64,000 bases of DNA from Pseudomonadota bacterium (GTDB lineage Bacteria; Pseudomonadota; Gammaproteobacteria; Steroidobacterales; Steroidobacteraceae): NCBI GenBank assembly GCA_018241505.1, contig JAFEDS010000005.1, positions 310,001 through 374,000 of the forward strand, written 5' to 3'. Shown in pieces: positions 1 to 9,934 of the stretch. The translations under genes were made by a program, and so were the position numbers. Position 1 is the stretch's first letter. The number at the start of each line of letters is the position of its first letter. The notes under the pieces are model-generated. The model saw nothing but the letters and a program-made list of their open reading frames with translations. It did not search any database and had not been told where the DNA came from.

Positions 1-1
1 G

Positions 2-271
2 CAGTTGCTGCGCTTTCCCGTGAGCTGGAGCGATTCGTTGCTGTTGGAAAGCCTGGGGCAGGCCATCCGGGCCGCCGGGTTTGCCATCCCCGGATCCCTG
101 GGGATCCAGGAGGGCGGCTACCTGCTGCTGGCGCCGCTCGTCGGCATGCGGCCGGAGACGGCGCTCGCGCTTTCCCTGGCAAAGCGGGCCCGCGAGGTGA
201 TCCTCGGGGGGCCGGGTCTGTTATACCTGCACTTTTCGGAGCGGGGCTGGCGCCGCCGCTCCGTAGCTTGA
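2..271 (+). CDS. C-terminal end of a flippase-like membrane protein (HpnL / lysylphosphatidylglycerol synthase TM family), partial
   Basis: The reading frame is open from the left edge, so only about the last 89 residues are seen. They contain the conserved tail of the UPF0104/HpnL-type family, with PGSLGIQEGGY and then LAPLVGM and ALSLAKRAREV. Proteins of this family are multi-pass inner-membrane proteins thought to move lipid-linked substrates or lysyl-lipids across the membrane. The TGA stop lies 12 bases before the ATG of the next gene, so it is probably the upstream member of the phosphonate operon. A role as flippase for a phosphonate-containing lipid is inferred from position only. Confidence 0.7.
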   Translation, partial: QLLRFPVSWSDSLLLESLGQAIRAAGFAIPGSLGIQEGGYLLLAPLVGMRPETALALSLAKRAREVILGGPGLLYLHFSERGWRRRSVA

Positions 272-282
272 GAGGCATTTTG

Positions 283-1035
283 ATGCGCGCGATTATATTG
301 GCCGCCGGGCGCGGCATGCGTTTACAACAGGCAGAGGACCAACATACGCCCAAGTGCCTTCTGTCTTTCGACGGAGTGAGCCTCCTCGAACGGCATCTGC
401 GCATTCTGCGCAAGGCGGGCGTCGACGAAGTGGTGCTGGCGCTGGGATTTCGGCACGACCTGGTGGAGGCTGAGCTCGACCGCCTGGCATGGCAGCCCCG
501 GCCGCAAATCGTGCTGAACCCCGGGTACGAGCTGGGCAGCGTGCTGACCGTTCATACCGTTGGCGAAGCGCTCACGCGCGGCGGCGATGTGTTGTTGATG
601 GACGCCGATGTGCTGTATCACGAAGGCATCATGAGCGCACTCGTCGCCGGCCCCAAGCCGGTGAACCGGATTCTCATCGACCGCAATTTCGAGCCCGGTG
701 AGGAACCCGTGAAGGTATGTGTCAGTGACGGCGTCCCGGTCGAGTTTCGCAAGAAGCTCGCCCCCGACCTGAAATACGACACCATCGGCGAGTCCGTGGG
801 TTTCTTCAGGTTCGATTCCGCCGGCGCACGCCGCCTCGCCACGCTAGTAGCCGGGTACGTCAACAGCGGCCGTTCCAACCTGCCTCATGAGGAGGCCATT
901 CGCGACATGCTGTTGGAACGCAGCCAGATCATCGAAGTGACCGATGTCAGTGGGCTCGCGTGGATTGAGATCGATTTTCCCAATGATATAACCCGGGCCG
1001 CACGTGATGTGTTGCCCAGAGTTGCACCGCTGTAA
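283..1035 (+). CDS. NTP transferase, phosphocholine/AEP cytidylyltransferase-like (LicC type)
   Basis: A 250-residue GT-A-fold nucleotidyltransferase. The N-terminus carries the signature LAAGRGMRL followed by [10 protein letters not shown], and MDADVLY is the usual metal-binding acidic motif. Such enzymes couple a phospho-substrate to CTP or another NTP. ATG 283 is preferred over the upstream TTG at 268 because the protein then starts directly at MRAIILAAG and GAGAGG-like bases lie at good spacing. It sits 11 bases before pepM in a tight operon, so phosphonate (2-aminoethylphosphonate) or phosphocholine is the likely substrate, activated as a CMP ester. A sugar-nucleotide enzyme cannot be excluded. 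Confidence 0.75.
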   Translation: MRAIILAAGRGMRLQQAEDQHTPKCLLSFDGVSLLERHLRILRKAGVDEVVLALGFRHDLVEAELDRLAWQPRPQIVLNPGYELGSVLTVHTVGEALTRGGDVLLMDADVLYHEGIMSALVAGPKPVNRILIDRNFEPGEEPVKVCVSDGVPVEFRKKLAPDLKYDTIGESVGFFRFDSAGARRLATLVAGYVNSGRSNLPHEEAIRDMLLERSQIIEVTDVSGLAWIEIDFPNDITRAARDVLPRVAPL

Positions 1036-1046
1036 GGACCGCGACC

Positions 1047-2747
1047 ATGAATGCACAAATGGAAACCCGCCCGGCCGCCCATGCGGGCGCCACCCCGTCA
1101 CGCAGCGCCCGCCTGCGCCAGATGCTCCTGAGCGAGCAGCTCGAATTCATCATGGAGGCGCACAACGGCATCTCCGCGCGCATTGTGCGTGAAGCCGGCT
1201 TCAAGGGTATCTGGGGCTCGGGCCTCACGATCTCCGCCCAGTTCGGGGTGCGTGACAACAATGAGGCGAGCTGGACGCAGGTCGTGGACATGCTGGAGTT
1301 CATGGCCGATGCCAGCGACCTGCCGATCCTGCTGGACGGTGACACCGGCTATGGCAATTTCAACAATATGCGGCGCCTGGTCCGCAAGCTCGAGCAGCGT
1401 GGCATTGCCGGTGTGTGCATCGAGGACAAGCAGTTTCCGAAAACCAACAGCTTTCTGAACGGCGAACGCCAGCCACTGGCGGACTCGGCCGAGTTTGCCG
1501 GGAAGATTGCCGCGGGCAAGGACACTCAACAGGACCCGAACTTTTCAATCGTGGCCCGCGTGGAGGCGTTGATAGCGGGTTGGGGCATGGACGAAGCCTT
1601 GCGCCGCGCCGAAGCGTACCGGCGGGCCGGCGCGGATGCCATTCTCATCCATAGCAAGCTGTCGAAGCCGGATGAGATCGTGACGTTCGCACGCGAATGG
1701 GCGGGGCGCGCGCCGCTGGTCATCGTGCCGACGAAGTACTACAGCACGCCCACGGACGTGTTCCGCAAAGCCGGTATCAGCCTCGTCATCTGGGCCAACC
1801 ATCTGATGCGCGCGGCCACCGCGGCCATGCAGAGTGTCGCCAGGGAAATCCACAACAGCGAGACCCTGGTCAATGTCGAAGATCAGGTGGCTTCGGTCAA
1901 TGAGATCTTCCGATTGCAGAACGCCGATGAATATGAGGCCGCCGAGCGCCTGTACCTGGCCGCCGAGGCCTCGCGCAGCGCCGTGGTCCTGGCTGCCAGC
2001 CGGGGTCGTGGCCTGGAGTCCATGACGGCGGACAGGCCCAAAGTGATGTTGCCGATCGCCGGCAAGCCCTTGCTGCGGTGGTTGGTGGATGGCTTCAAGA
2101 AGGAGCACATCAATGACATCACCGTGGTGGGCGGCTATCGCGTGGATGCCATCGACACCTCCGGCATCAAGCTGGTTGTCAACGAGCGCTACGCCGAGAC
2201 CAGCGAGCTGGCCTCGCTCGCCTGTGCGCTGGACGCTCTCGAGTCGGACACCGTGATTGCGTACGGCGACCTGATTTTCCGCAGCTATGTGTTGCGCGGC
2301 CTGGCGGAAAGCAAGGCCGATTTCTCGGTGGTCGTCGATTCCTCACCCAGCGCGTCCAGCAATCTGACGGTGCGCGATTTTGCATACTGTTCGCGTCAGG
2401 ATGACCGGGGACTGTTCGGAACCCCCGTGTTGTTGAAGCGCGTGACCAGTGGCAAACAGCCGGCCACGAACGCGCAGGAGCCGGTCAGCGGCCGTTGGAT
2501 CGGGATGCTGAAGGTGAGCCGGGCGGGTGTCAGCCGGCTCAAGGCGGTCATGGCGGGGCTGCGCGAGCGCCCCGATTTCGACCGCCTGGATATGCCCGCC
2601 TTGATGAATGCCCTCATTGCCGAAGGCGTCAACATCGAGGTGTTGTACGTCCACGGGCACTGGCGCGGCGTCAATGACCTGGAGGATTTCCGCCAGGCCG
2701 TCGACTTCGCGCACGCACAGACACCATTCGGGACCAGCGGCGAATGA
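1047..2747 (+). CDS. pepM: Phosphoenolpyruvate mutase fused to a nucleotidyltransferase domain
   Basis: 566 residues in two domains. Residues about 20-290 are PEP mutase of the isocitrate lyase superfamily: GDTGYGN near 98 and the diagnostic [10 protein letters not shown] at 126-135 separate true C-P bond formers from lyases. The enzyme converts phosphoenolpyruvate to phosphonopyruvate, the first step of nearly all phosphonate biosynthesis. Residues about 312-560 are an NTP transferase whose signature reads [12 protein letters not shown] then [15 protein letters not shown]; the usual AAG-x-G-x-R is altered to AASRGRG. Fusions of this kind are known and are linked to cytidylyl activation of AEP (PntC type). 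AAGGA precedes the ATG. The downstream ORF starts inside the stop codon. Confidence 0.93.
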   Translation: MNAQMETRPAAHAGATPSRSARLRQMLLSEQLEFIMEAHNGISARIVREAGFKGIWGSGLTISAQFGVRDNNEASWTQVVDMLEFMADASDLPILLDGDTGYGNFNNMRRLVRKLEQRGIAGVCIEDKQFPKTNSFLNGERQPLADSAEFAGKIAAGKDTQQDPNFSIVARVEALIAGWGMDEALRRAEAYRRAGADAILIHSKLSKPDEIVTFAREWAGRAPLVIVPTKYYSTPTDVFRKAGISLVIWANHLMRAATAAMQSVAREIHNSETLVNVEDQVASVNEIFRLQNADEYEAAERLYLAAEASRSAVVLAASRGRGLESMTADRPKVMLPIAGKPLLRWLVDGFKKEHINDITVVGGYRVDAIDTSGIKLVVNERYAETSELASLACALDALESDTVIAYGDLIFRSYVLRGLAESKADFSVVVDSSPSASSNLTVRDFAYCSRQDDRGLFGTPVLLKRVTSGKQPATNAQEPVSGRWIGMLKVSRAGVSRLKAVMAGLRERPDFDRLDMPALMNALIAEGVNIEVLYVHGHWRGVNDLEDFRQAVDFAHAQTPFGTSGE

Positions 2748-3913
2748 TCCAGGCGCGAGACTTCGTCGAGGCGGCCCGTGAGCGGGGTTTTGAGTGGTGG
2801 GCCGGCGTTCCCTGTTCCTTCCTCACACCGTTCATCAACTACGTGCTGCAGGATCCTTCATTGCGGTATGTGTCGATGGCCAACGAGGGCGACGCTGTTG
2901 CGCTGATCGCCGGCACCACGCTCGGCGGCCGGCGTGGTGTGTCCATGATGCAGAATTCGGGGTTGGGCAATGCCGTCAGCCCCTTGACCTCACTGACATG
3001 GACCTTCCGTCTTCCACAACTGCTGATTGTGACCTGGCGCGCGCAGCCGGGCGTCCACGATGAACCGCAGCACGCGCTCATGGGCCCGATTACGCCCAAA
3101 ATGTTGGAGACGATGGAAATTCCCTGGGAGCTGTTTCCCTCCGCGACCGCGGACATCGGGCCTGCGTTGGATCGAGCTACCGCGCACATGGATGCCACCG
3201 GTCGGCCGTATGCGTTGGTGATGCAGAAGGGTACGGTTGCCGCACATGCATTGAAGCCCGGCGCAGGGTTTTCCGGCCACTCGCGCCGGTCGCCAGCGAC
3301 CTTGTTGGCACCGACCCTCCCAACCGACCGGCGCGCCACACGTCGCGACGCCCTACAGGAAGTCATCGCCCGGACGCCTGTAAATTCCACTGCAGTGCTG
3401 GCAACGACCGGCTTCTGTGGCCGCGAGCTCTACGCGGTCGAGGACAGACCCAACCAGTTGTACATGGTGGGATCCATGGGATGCGTCACCCCCATGGCGC
3501 TCGGGCTGGCGTTGGCTCGACCTGACTTGCGAGTCGTAGCGTTGGACGGGGACGGCGCGGCGCTCATGCGCATGGGCGTCTTTGCAACCTTGGGAGCCTA
3601 TGGCCCTCCAAACCTCCAGCACCTGCTGCTCGACAATGGGGTCCACGATTCCACCGGCGGCCAGGCGACCGTTTCCGCCGGTGTGTCATTTGCCGAGATT
3701 GCGGCGGCCTGTGGGTACGCTTCATCCCTGGAAACTGACGAGGTGTCCCGTATTGGCGCATGGTTGAGCGAACCGCCATTGCAGGGCCCGCGGTTCGCAC
3801 GCTTGCTGACTCGCCCCGGTTCCCCCGACGGACTCCCCCGGCCTTCAGTAACGCCTATCGACGTCAGGACACGTCTGATGCAACACTTCGGCTCTTCTGT
3901 CGGAGTCACTTGA
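2744..3913 (+). CDS. ppd: Phosphonopyruvate decarboxylase (ThDP-dependent)
   Basis: 389 residues of the thiamine-diphosphate enzyme superfamily. The protein opens with the family N-terminus, where [10 protein letters not shown] and [11 protein letters not shown] include the catalytic Glu region. The C-terminal half has the ThDP/Mg motif starting at [10 protein letters not shown] and ending at LLLDN. It converts phosphonopyruvate to phosphonoacetaldehyde plus CO2, which pulls the unfavourable PEP mutase reaction forward. ATGA overlap with pepM (4 bp) and TGATG junction with the transaminase indicate coupled translation. The family also contains sulfopyruvate decarboxylase, but the flanking pepM and transaminase settle the substrate. 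Confidence 0.93.
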   Translation: MIQARDFVEAARERGFEWWAGVPCSFLTPFINYVLQDPSLRYVSMANEGDAVALIAGTTLGGRRGVSMMQNSGLGNAVSPLTSLTWTFRLPQLLIVTWRAQPGVHDEPQHALMGPITPKMLETMEIPWELFPSATADIGPALDRATAHMDATGRPYALVMQKGTVAAHALKPGAGFSGHSRRSPATLLAPTLPTDRRATRRDALQEVIARTPVNSTAVLATTGFCGRELYAVEDRPNQLYMVGSMGCVTPMALGLALARPDLRVVALDGDGAALMRMGVFATLGAYGPPNLQHLLLDNGVHDSTGGQATVSAGVSFAEIAAACGYASSLETDEVSRIGAWLSEPPLQGPRFARLLTRPGSPDGLPRPSVTPIDVRTRLMQHFGSSVGVT

Positions 3914-4959
3914 TGCTTTTGCTCAATCCCGGACCGGTCACCCTCACGGAGCGTGTCCGCCGCAGCCTGCTACAGCCCGATCTGTGTCACCGCGAAAGCG
4001 AATTCTTTGCCTTGCAGGACGAAATACGCGAGCGGCTGCTGGCCACCTACCATCTGGATCCCCAGGTCTGGACGGCGGTGCTCATGACGGGATCCGGTAC
4101 CGCTGCCGTCGAAAGCATGATGGCCGCCCTGGTGCCTGCAAACGGCCGGCTGCTGAACTTCGAGAACGGAGTGTATGGCGAGCGGATTGCGCAGATGTGC
4201 GCCCAGTATGGGATTGCCCATGAGCGGGCGATCGGGTCGTGGATGGAACCGATCACGCTGCCGGCGGCGCCAGCGGGATTCACTCACGCCGCGATCGTGC
4301 ACCATGAGACCACGACTGGCCGTCTGAATGACTTGAAGCCGGTGATAAAGCTATGTCACGAGCGAGGTATGGGGCTGCTCGTTGATGGTGTCAGCAGCTT
4401 CGGCGCCGAGAACATCGACTTCGGCGCCGAGTGTTTGCACGCTGTGGCAGCGACGGCCAACAAATGCCTGCATGGAGTTCCGGGCGCATCCTTTGTCATC
4501 GCGCGGCGCACGGCTCTGGCAAAGGCCGCGAGCCGCACGTACTACCTGGATCTCGGCCGCCTGGCTCGGCTGCAGGAGCAGCGAAATACTCCGTTCACGC
4601 CTGCGGTGCATGCTTACTATGCGTTGGTGGAAGCGTTGCGGGAGTTCGCCGACGAAGGCGGGCGCGCGGCTCGCTACCAGCGGTATGCAGCCTTGGCTGA
4701 GCAGGTCCGTGCGGGTCTGGCCGATCTGGGTATCCATCCGGTGATTGCGCCGGAACAGTCATCGGTGGTGTTGCGTTCGTATCATTTGCCGCCGCAGACG
4801 CCGTACTCGCAACTGCACGACGCTCTGAAGGCGCAGGGATTCGTGATTTATGCGGGGCAGGGGGATTTGTCCAAGATGTTGTTCCGGATTTCCACCATGG
4901 GTGCCGTGACCTGCGCCGATATGAACCGGCTGTTGAAGTGCTTCGCGCAGCGCGGCTGA
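3913..4959 (+). CDS. phnW: 2-aminoethylphosphonate--pyruvate transaminase (biosynthetic AEP transaminase)
   Basis: 348 residues, class V PLP aminotransferase. The true start is taken as ATG 3913, which overlaps the ppd stop and gives the family N-terminus [20 protein letters not shown]; an in-frame upstream extension to 3760 would lie inside ppd. DVVTGSG-type contacts appear as LMTGSGTAAVE, and ATANKCLHG carries the expected PLP lysine. The enzyme interconverts phosphonoacetaldehyde and 2-aminoethylphosphonate. The same family is used in catabolism (PhnW with PhnX), but there is no phosphonatase here, and pepM and ppd upstream show that it works in the biosynthetic direction. Confidence 0.9.
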   Translation: MLLLNPGPVTLTERVRRSLLQPDLCHRESEFFALQDEIRERLLATYHLDPQVWTAVLMTGSGTAAVESMMAALVPANGRLLNFENGVYGERIAQMCAQYGIAHERAIGSWMEPITLPAAPAGFTHAAIVHHETTTGRLNDLKPVIKLCHERGMGLLVDGVSSFGAENIDFGAECLHAVAATANKCLHGVPGASFVIARRTALAKAASRTYYLDLGRLARLQEQRNTPFTPAVHAYYALVEALREFADEGGRAARYQRYAALAEQVRAGLADLGIHPVIAPEQSSVVLRSYHLPPQTPYSQLHDALKAQGFVIYAGQGDLSKMLFRISTMGAVTCADMNRLLKCFAQRG

Positions 4960-6248
4960 CACTCATCTGCGGCTGGGCTGCCGCTTGCTTTTTCGCAGTG
5001 CCATCCTGGGCGGATTCCTCGGACGGCCCTACGGACGTGCCCACGCCTGATGCGAGCGGAGTGCGTCCTGACGCGCCGAGCCCCGATTTCTCGCAGCGTC
5101 ACTGGTACAACGCGTTGCCGTTCATACCTGTCCCGGAGATCGGTCAGGATCCGAACAGCGGTACCACGCTCGGCGTGCTGCCGGTCTGGCTGATCACCGA
5201 TGATGAGCATCGCATCAAGCGGATCATTGCTCCGGACATCCTCTATAACCCCAACTTCGGTGCCGGTTTTCACGGCCGCATCTACGACTATCCGTCGGAA
5301 GACAAGCAGTGGTCGCTCATTGCGGGACTCAAACAGCGGGTGGAGCGCGAGGTCGACGCCGAATACACGCTGGGCCGCCTGCGCGAGCACCGCTGGTCGT
5401 TTACCGGAAATGTTGTCTACGAGCGGGACGGCGCCGCGCGGTTCTTCGGTATCGGCAACGGCACCGCGCAGCGCGACGAGACCAACTACACCAGCCAGCA
5501 GGAAGTCCTGCAGGCGCAGTTGGGATACAACTTCAGCAGGGCCTGGCAGTTGTTGTACACGGCGCGCTGGCGCTCCGTGGACGTAATGCCGGGCACACTC
5601 GACAAGATCGCTTCCATCGAGGCGCGCTTTCCCGGCGTCCGCGGCTTCGGAACCAACTACGAGCAGCTCAACAGGCTGTCCATCATCTATGACACGCGCG
5701 ACAGCTTCACGGCACCCCGCTCCGGAATGAAGTGGGTTGCCTACGGTGGTGTTGCCAGCCGTAGCGGCATCTTCAACGACTCGTTGTACAGCGAAGCCGG
5801 CATCGACGGCCGTACTTTCTGGCCCATCAACGCTGAAACGGTCCTGGCGAGCCATGTTTCGCTGCGCTATCTGCCCAGCACGCATCGTCTGCCTTTCTGG
5901 GCCCTCAGCAGCCTGGGAGGTGGGCAAACGCAGATCGGTGGCGAGCAGCCGCTGCGAGGCTTCGGCGACGGGCGGTTCTATGACCGCAATGCGTTCTCGG
6001 CGAGCGTGGAGCTGCGGCGGGTTGCGTTCAGTTTCGACGCGATTTCGCACGTGGAGATCGAAGTCGCCCCGTTTGTGGATGTCGGCAATGTCTTCCACGA
6101 AGGCGCGCAGTTCCCCATCAAGGGACTGCATAAGGTGGGCGGCGTTGGGTTTCGCGGCATTGCCCGGCCATCCGTGGTGGGGTATGTGGATGTCGGGTAC
6201 GGCAGCGACGGAGCGGCGGTTTTCACAGGTATCAACTATCCCTTCTAG
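4938..6248 (+). CDS. Outer-membrane beta-barrel protein, BamA/TamA (Omp85, surface antigen) type
   Basis: 436 residues starting at GTG 4938, inside the last 22 bases of the AEP transaminase gene. A signal peptide is clear: a hydrophobic stretch from LTLICGW to AVPSWA, then a Pro/Asp-rich mature N-terminus. The rest consists of alternating strands with many aromatic and glycine residues and ends in the aromatic terminal strand GINYPF, as expected of an outer-membrane barrel. The conserved ETVLASHVSLRYLP and GGEQPLRGFGDGRFYD (the L6-loop region) match Omp85-like barrels; no POTRA repeats are evident before the barrel. Its overlap with the phosphonate genes suggests a part in presenting or exporting the phosphonate product. 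Confidence 0.75.
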   Translation: MLRAARLTLICGWAAACFFAVPSWADSSDGPTDVPTPDASGVRPDAPSPDFSQRHWYNALPFIPVPEIGQDPNSGTTLGVLPVWLITDDEHRIKRIIAPDILYNPNFGAGFHGRIYDYPSEDKQWSLIAGLKQRVEREVDAEYTLGRLREHRWSFTGNVVYERDGAARFFGIGNGTAQRDETNYTSQQEVLQAQLGYNFSRAWQLLYTARWRSVDVMPGTLDKIASIEARFPGVRGFGTNYEQLNRLSIIYDTRDSFTAPRSGMKWVAYGGVASRSGIFNDSLYSEAGIDGRTFWPINAETVLASHVSLRYLPSTHRLPFWALSSLGGGQTQIGGEQPLRGFGDGRFYDRNAFSASVELRRVAFSFDAISHVEIEVAPFVDVGNVFHEGAQFPIKGLHKVGGVGFRGIARPSVVGYVDVGYGSDGAAVFTGINYPF

Positions 6249-6278
6249 TTCGCGGCGCCGGCCCCATATAGTGGCGAT

Positions 6279-7106
6279 ATGCAAGCGCTGCGCGAGTTCA
6301 TAGACGCCCATCCCAAACTGTTCGTGCTGACCGGGGCCGGGTGTAGCACCGGCTCCGGAATTCCTGACTATCGCGACGAGACGGGCGCCTGGAAGCGGGC
6401 ACAGCCCGTTATGTTCCAGGCGTTCATGTCGGACATCCACGCCCGCCGCCGTTATTGGGCGCGCAGTCTGGTTGGCTGGCGCCGCTTCGGACATGCATTG
6501 CCGAATGATGCACATCGTGCTTTGGCCCGTCTCGGGCAAATGGGTCGTACCGAAGCATTGGTCACCCAGAACGTGGATGGTCTGCACCAGTCCGCCGGAA
6601 GCACCAACGTGATTGATTTGCACGGCCGTTTGGACACCGTGCGGTGCATGAGCTGCGAGCGGCGCATGCATCGCGCTGACTTCCAGGACTGGCTGTTGGA
6701 GCTCAACCCGTCCTGGGAGAAGTTGGATGCCCGAGTTGCTCCGGACGGCGATGCCGATCTGGATGGGCTGGATTTTTCGACTTTTGAGATTCCTGCCTGC
6801 GCGAGCTGCCGCGGTCTCCTGAAGCCGGATGTTGTGTTCTTCGGCGAGAGCGTCCCCCGGGAGCGGGTGGCCGCGGCCATGGAGGCAGTCGAGCGTGCCG
6901 ACGCCGTGCTCGTGGTCGGATCCTCCCTGATGGTCTACTCGGGATACCGGTTTGCCCATGCCGCCGCCAAGGCAGGCAAGCCGATCGCGGCGGTCAACCT
7001 GGGGCGCACCCGGGCGGATGATCTCCTCGCCCTGAAGGTGAATCAGGCCTGTGTCCCGGCTTTGGCATTTCTCTTGGACGGCATCGCTGGCGGAACGGCA
7101 TCATAG
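6279..7106 (+). CDS. NAD-dependent protein deacylase, sirtuin (SIR2) family
   Basis: 275 residues. The Rossmann NAD site GAGCSTGSGIPDYRD is near the N-terminus, TQNVDGLH holds the catalytic His (HGR in DLHGRLDTV is also conserved), and zinc ligands form two CxxC pairs, CMSCE and CASC, separated by a long insertion. VVVGSSLMVYSGYR is the C-terminal NAD-contact motif. The class removes acyl groups from lysines with NAD+ consumption. The order of motifs and the long zinc insert resemble SIRT4-like class II bacterial sirtuins. It starts 30 bases after the outer-membrane gene and ends 4 bases before the next ORF, so it may be co-transcribed with either. Confidence 0.9.
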   Translation: MQALREFIDAHPKLFVLTGAGCSTGSGIPDYRDETGAWKRAQPVMFQAFMSDIHARRRYWARSLVGWRRFGHALPNDAHRALARLGQMGRTEALVTQNVDGLHQSAGSTNVIDLHGRLDTVRCMSCERRMHRADFQDWLLELNPSWEKLDARVAPDGDADLDGLDFSTFEIPACASCRGLLKPDVVFFGESVPRERVAAAMEAVERADAVLVVGSSLMVYSGYRFAHAAAKAGKPIAAVNLGRTRADDLLALKVNQACVPALAFLLDGIAGGTAS

Positions 7107-7110
7107 GGAC

Positions 7111-7662
7111 ATGGAAGACGTCACCGAGGCCCCACCGCTGCCCCTGGATGCGGCGGGTGCCAAGAAGCCCATAGGACTGATCCTGGCGCTGCTGCTGACC
7201 CTGGCGGCCGCCGGGTGGCTGGCTTTCTATGCTCAATCGCTCGTCGACGAGAGAGCCCACCTGCGGGTGGAAGTCGCTGCCCAGGAACGCAAGATTCTCG
7301 ACCTGCGCGAGCAGCTCACCCGTGCCGAAGTGGCGGTCCAGGAAAAGGATGCCGCCCTCGCCACCCGCGAAGTGGCACTGGCCGATGCCACCCAGCCGGA
7401 GCTGCCCGTGCGGGTGTCGTTCAGACCGGCCTGGATGGGGCAGGGCATGGTTGCCACCTTCCTCAACACGGGCAGCCAGCAACTCACTCTGATGGTCGAA
7501 TTCCGCGACTCGAACCTGAAGACCTCGCGCGACTTCGCCCTCGTGGTGGAGGCAGGCGCCGCCGCTGAAGTGGGTCATCCGCAGGGGTGGCTGGTGAGCT
7601 CCGGCCAGAGCGTGCGGGTCGCCGCCAGCGGCTTCAGAAGTGTGACTGCCTTCGCTCCCTGA
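7111..7662 (+). CDS. Membrane-anchored protein with coiled coil, unknown function
   Basis: 183 residues from ATG 7111, just after the sirtuin stop (the frame is open further upstream, into sirtuin sequence). Residues about 20-42 are one transmembrane helix (GLILALLLTLAAAGWLAFY). Residues about 48-90 form a heptad-like coiled coil rich in Glu/Arg/Leu. The C-terminal 90 residues look like a small beta domain (FRPAWMGQGMVATFLNTG). No family was recognised. The topology suggests a short cytoplasmic tail and a periplasmic coil plus beta domain. Confidence 0.7.
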   Translation: MEDVTEAPPLPLDAAGAKKPIGLILALLLTLAAAGWLAFYAQSLVDERAHLRVEVAAQERKILDLREQLTRAEVAVQEKDAALATREVALADATQPELPVRVSFRPAWMGQGMVATFLNTGSQQLTLMVEFRDSNLKTSRDFALVVEAGAAAEVGHPQGWLVSSGQSVRVAASGFRSVTAFAP

Positions 7663-7704
7663 CATAAAATACCCCCACACATCACTCGTCGAAGGGGGAT
7701 CGCG

Positions 7705-8001
7705 ATGAAAGCTACAACAATGCTCGCGGCGACCGGCTTGCTGTTGCTGTCGATGTCAGTGCAGGCGCAGAACGCGCAGCAGGAGAAAATGAAGACCTGC
7801 AATGCACAAGCCAAGGAGCAGACCCTGAGCGGCGCCGCCCGCAAGTCGTTCATGAAGACCTGCCTGTCGAATCAGCCCGCGGCCGACTCGAAGTTGAATT
7901 CGCAGCAGCAGAAAATGAAACAGTGCAATGCCGATGCGAAGACCCAGAAATTGACCGGAGCGGATCGCAAGAGCTTCATGAGCACCTGCCTGAAGGGTTG
8001 A
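7705..8001 (+). CDS. psiF: PsiF repeat protein
   Basis: 98 residues: a signal peptide (LLLLSMSVQAQ) followed by two tandem PsiF repeats. Each repeat follows the pattern KMKxCNAxAKxQxLxGAxRKSFMxxCL, with two cysteines per repeat. PsiF was named in E. coli as a phosphate-starvation-inducible protein; its molecular role is not known. Purine-rich GAAGGGGGA precedes the ATG. A small secreted or periplasmic protein with possible disulfides is the most that can be said. Confidence 0.85.
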   Translation: MKATTMLAATGLLLLSMSVQAQNAQQEKMKTCNAQAKEQTLSGAARKSFMKTCLSNQPAADSKLNSQQQKMKQCNADAKTQKLTGADRKSFMSTCLKG

Positions 8002-8137
8002 TCCCCCGGTGCGATAAACCGCTTTGTCGGCACAGATTGGGATGCATCCCCCGAGCGCCCGAGTGCGCCGCGGGGGTCGGATAGGCCCAATTTTTGCAGG
8101 ATTGACAGGCTTGTGGCCTGTCCGGAGCATCGCGGCA

Positions 8138-8413
8138 ATGGAGTTGGAAGACGCCCTGAATCTCGGTTTGCCCCCGCACCACGTGAGTCAGTGCTGCAAG
8201 GGCGAGCGCGCGGCATTCCGAGCTGAAATTCTCGGTTATCCGCAATGCACCGGTTTTGGCGCTACCGCGGACGAGGCCGTACGTGTTGCGCGCCACCTGT
8301 ATACCCAGCTTCGGGACGGCCAGACGGCTGTTGCGGTCACTGAGATGGAGCATGACAACGCTGAAAGGCTGCGCGAGGCCATGCGTTTCGTGGTCACCCG
8401 CGCGCTTGTTTAA
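8138..8413 (+). CDS. Small hypothetical protein, weakly HicB-like
   Basis: 91 residues from ATG 8138; the frame extends upstream to 8024, but that part reads like non-coding sequence. The core FRAEILGYPQCTGFGATADEAV followed by a helix (ARHLYTQL) is reminiscent of HicB-type partial RNase H folds, where a strand-turn-strand ending in a G-x-T-x-x-E-A helix is typical. There is no HicA partner and no DNA-binding tail, so an antitoxin role is not claimed. Confidence 0.45.
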   Translation: MELEDALNLGLPPHHVSQCCKGERAAFRAEILGYPQCTGFGATADEAVRVARHLYTQLRDGQTAVAVTEMEHDNAERLREAMRFVVTRALV

Positions 8414-8456
8414 TAGCGTGGCCCTGGCCGCGCGGAGCCGCGGTTCCTTTTCCGCC

Positions 8457-8488
8457 GGCTACGCGCCCCGGCGGGCTACGCGCCCCGG
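8457..8488. repeat. 15-bp tandem direct repeat
   Basis: GGCTACGCGCCCCGG occurs at 8457-8471 and again at 8474-8488, separated by two bases, in the gap between the small hypothetical gene and the DUF2277 gene. The stretch is very GC-rich. No function is apparent. Confidence 0.6.
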
Positions 8489-8553
8489 ACAAAAAGCGTG
8501 GTTTTTGCGGGGGCGCCCATCCCGGCTGCATACTCAGGTAAGCTCCTCCGGCC

Positions 8554-8826
8554 ATGTGCCGGAACATCAAAACGCTTTTCAATTTCGAGCCGCCCGCCAC
8601 TGAGGCGGAAATTCACGATGCGGCGCTACAGTTTGTCCGCAAGCTGAGCGGTTTCAACGCACCGTCCAAAATCAACCAGGCGGCGTTCGAACAGGCGGTG
8701 GCAGAAATTTCCGCCTCCGCCGGTAATCTCATCGCCTCGCTTGTAACAACTGCCCAGCCGCGTGACCGCGAAGTGGAAGCCGCCAAGGCGCGGGCTCGCT
8801 CGGCCGAGAGATTCGGGGGCACCTGA
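8554..8826 (+). CDS. DUF2277 family protein
   Basis: 90 residues that match the conserved DUF2277 pattern: it begins MCRNIKTLFNFEPPAT and continues with AALQFVRKLSGF and PSKINQAAFEQAV. The family is widespread, single-domain and uncharacterised; the invariant Cys-Arg-Asn start suggests a functional cysteine. The protein looks complete. It is followed 41 bases later by the aldo/keto reductase. Confidence 0.85.
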   Translation: MCRNIKTLFNFEPPATEAEIHDAALQFVRKLSGFNAPSKINQAAFEQAVAEISASAGNLIASLVTTAQPRDREVEAAKARARSAERFGGT

Positions 8827-8867
8827 GGGGCGGTTAGAATGGCAGCCCGTTCAGCCTGTGGGGCGCC

Positions 8868-9854
<987 letters not shown>

Positions 9855-9894
9855 TTAGGCGCAGGTAGCGCGAGTGGGGGCCCGCGCGCTCGGC

Positions 9895-9926
9895 GCCGCG
9901 TCGCCGCAGCCGGCGGATCGCGCGGC
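9895..9926. terminator. GC-rich nested hairpin between convergent genes
   Basis: GCCGCG at 9895-9900 pairs with CGCGGC at 9921-9926, and inside it CGCCG 9902-9906 pairs with CGGCG 9911-9915. It lies between the stop of the aldo/keto reductase and the stop of zwf on the opposite strand. There is no T-run, so intrinsic termination is only a possibility. Confidence 0.35.
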
Positions 9927-9934
9927 GGTGTTTG

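Noticed and set aside
3913-4959. Phosphonate degradation gene (PhnW with PhnX)
   Set aside because: No phosphonatase is present, whereas pepM and ppd precede it; the biosynthetic reading is better.
4848-6959. 703-codon open frame on the minus strand
   Set aside because: It covers the outer-membrane and sirtuin genes on the other strand, has no known motif and low-complexity composition; it is an antisense shadow produced by high GC.
8457-8488. Start of a CRISPR array
   Set aside because: Only two copies of 15 bp with a 2-bp gap; no spacers and no cas genes nearby.
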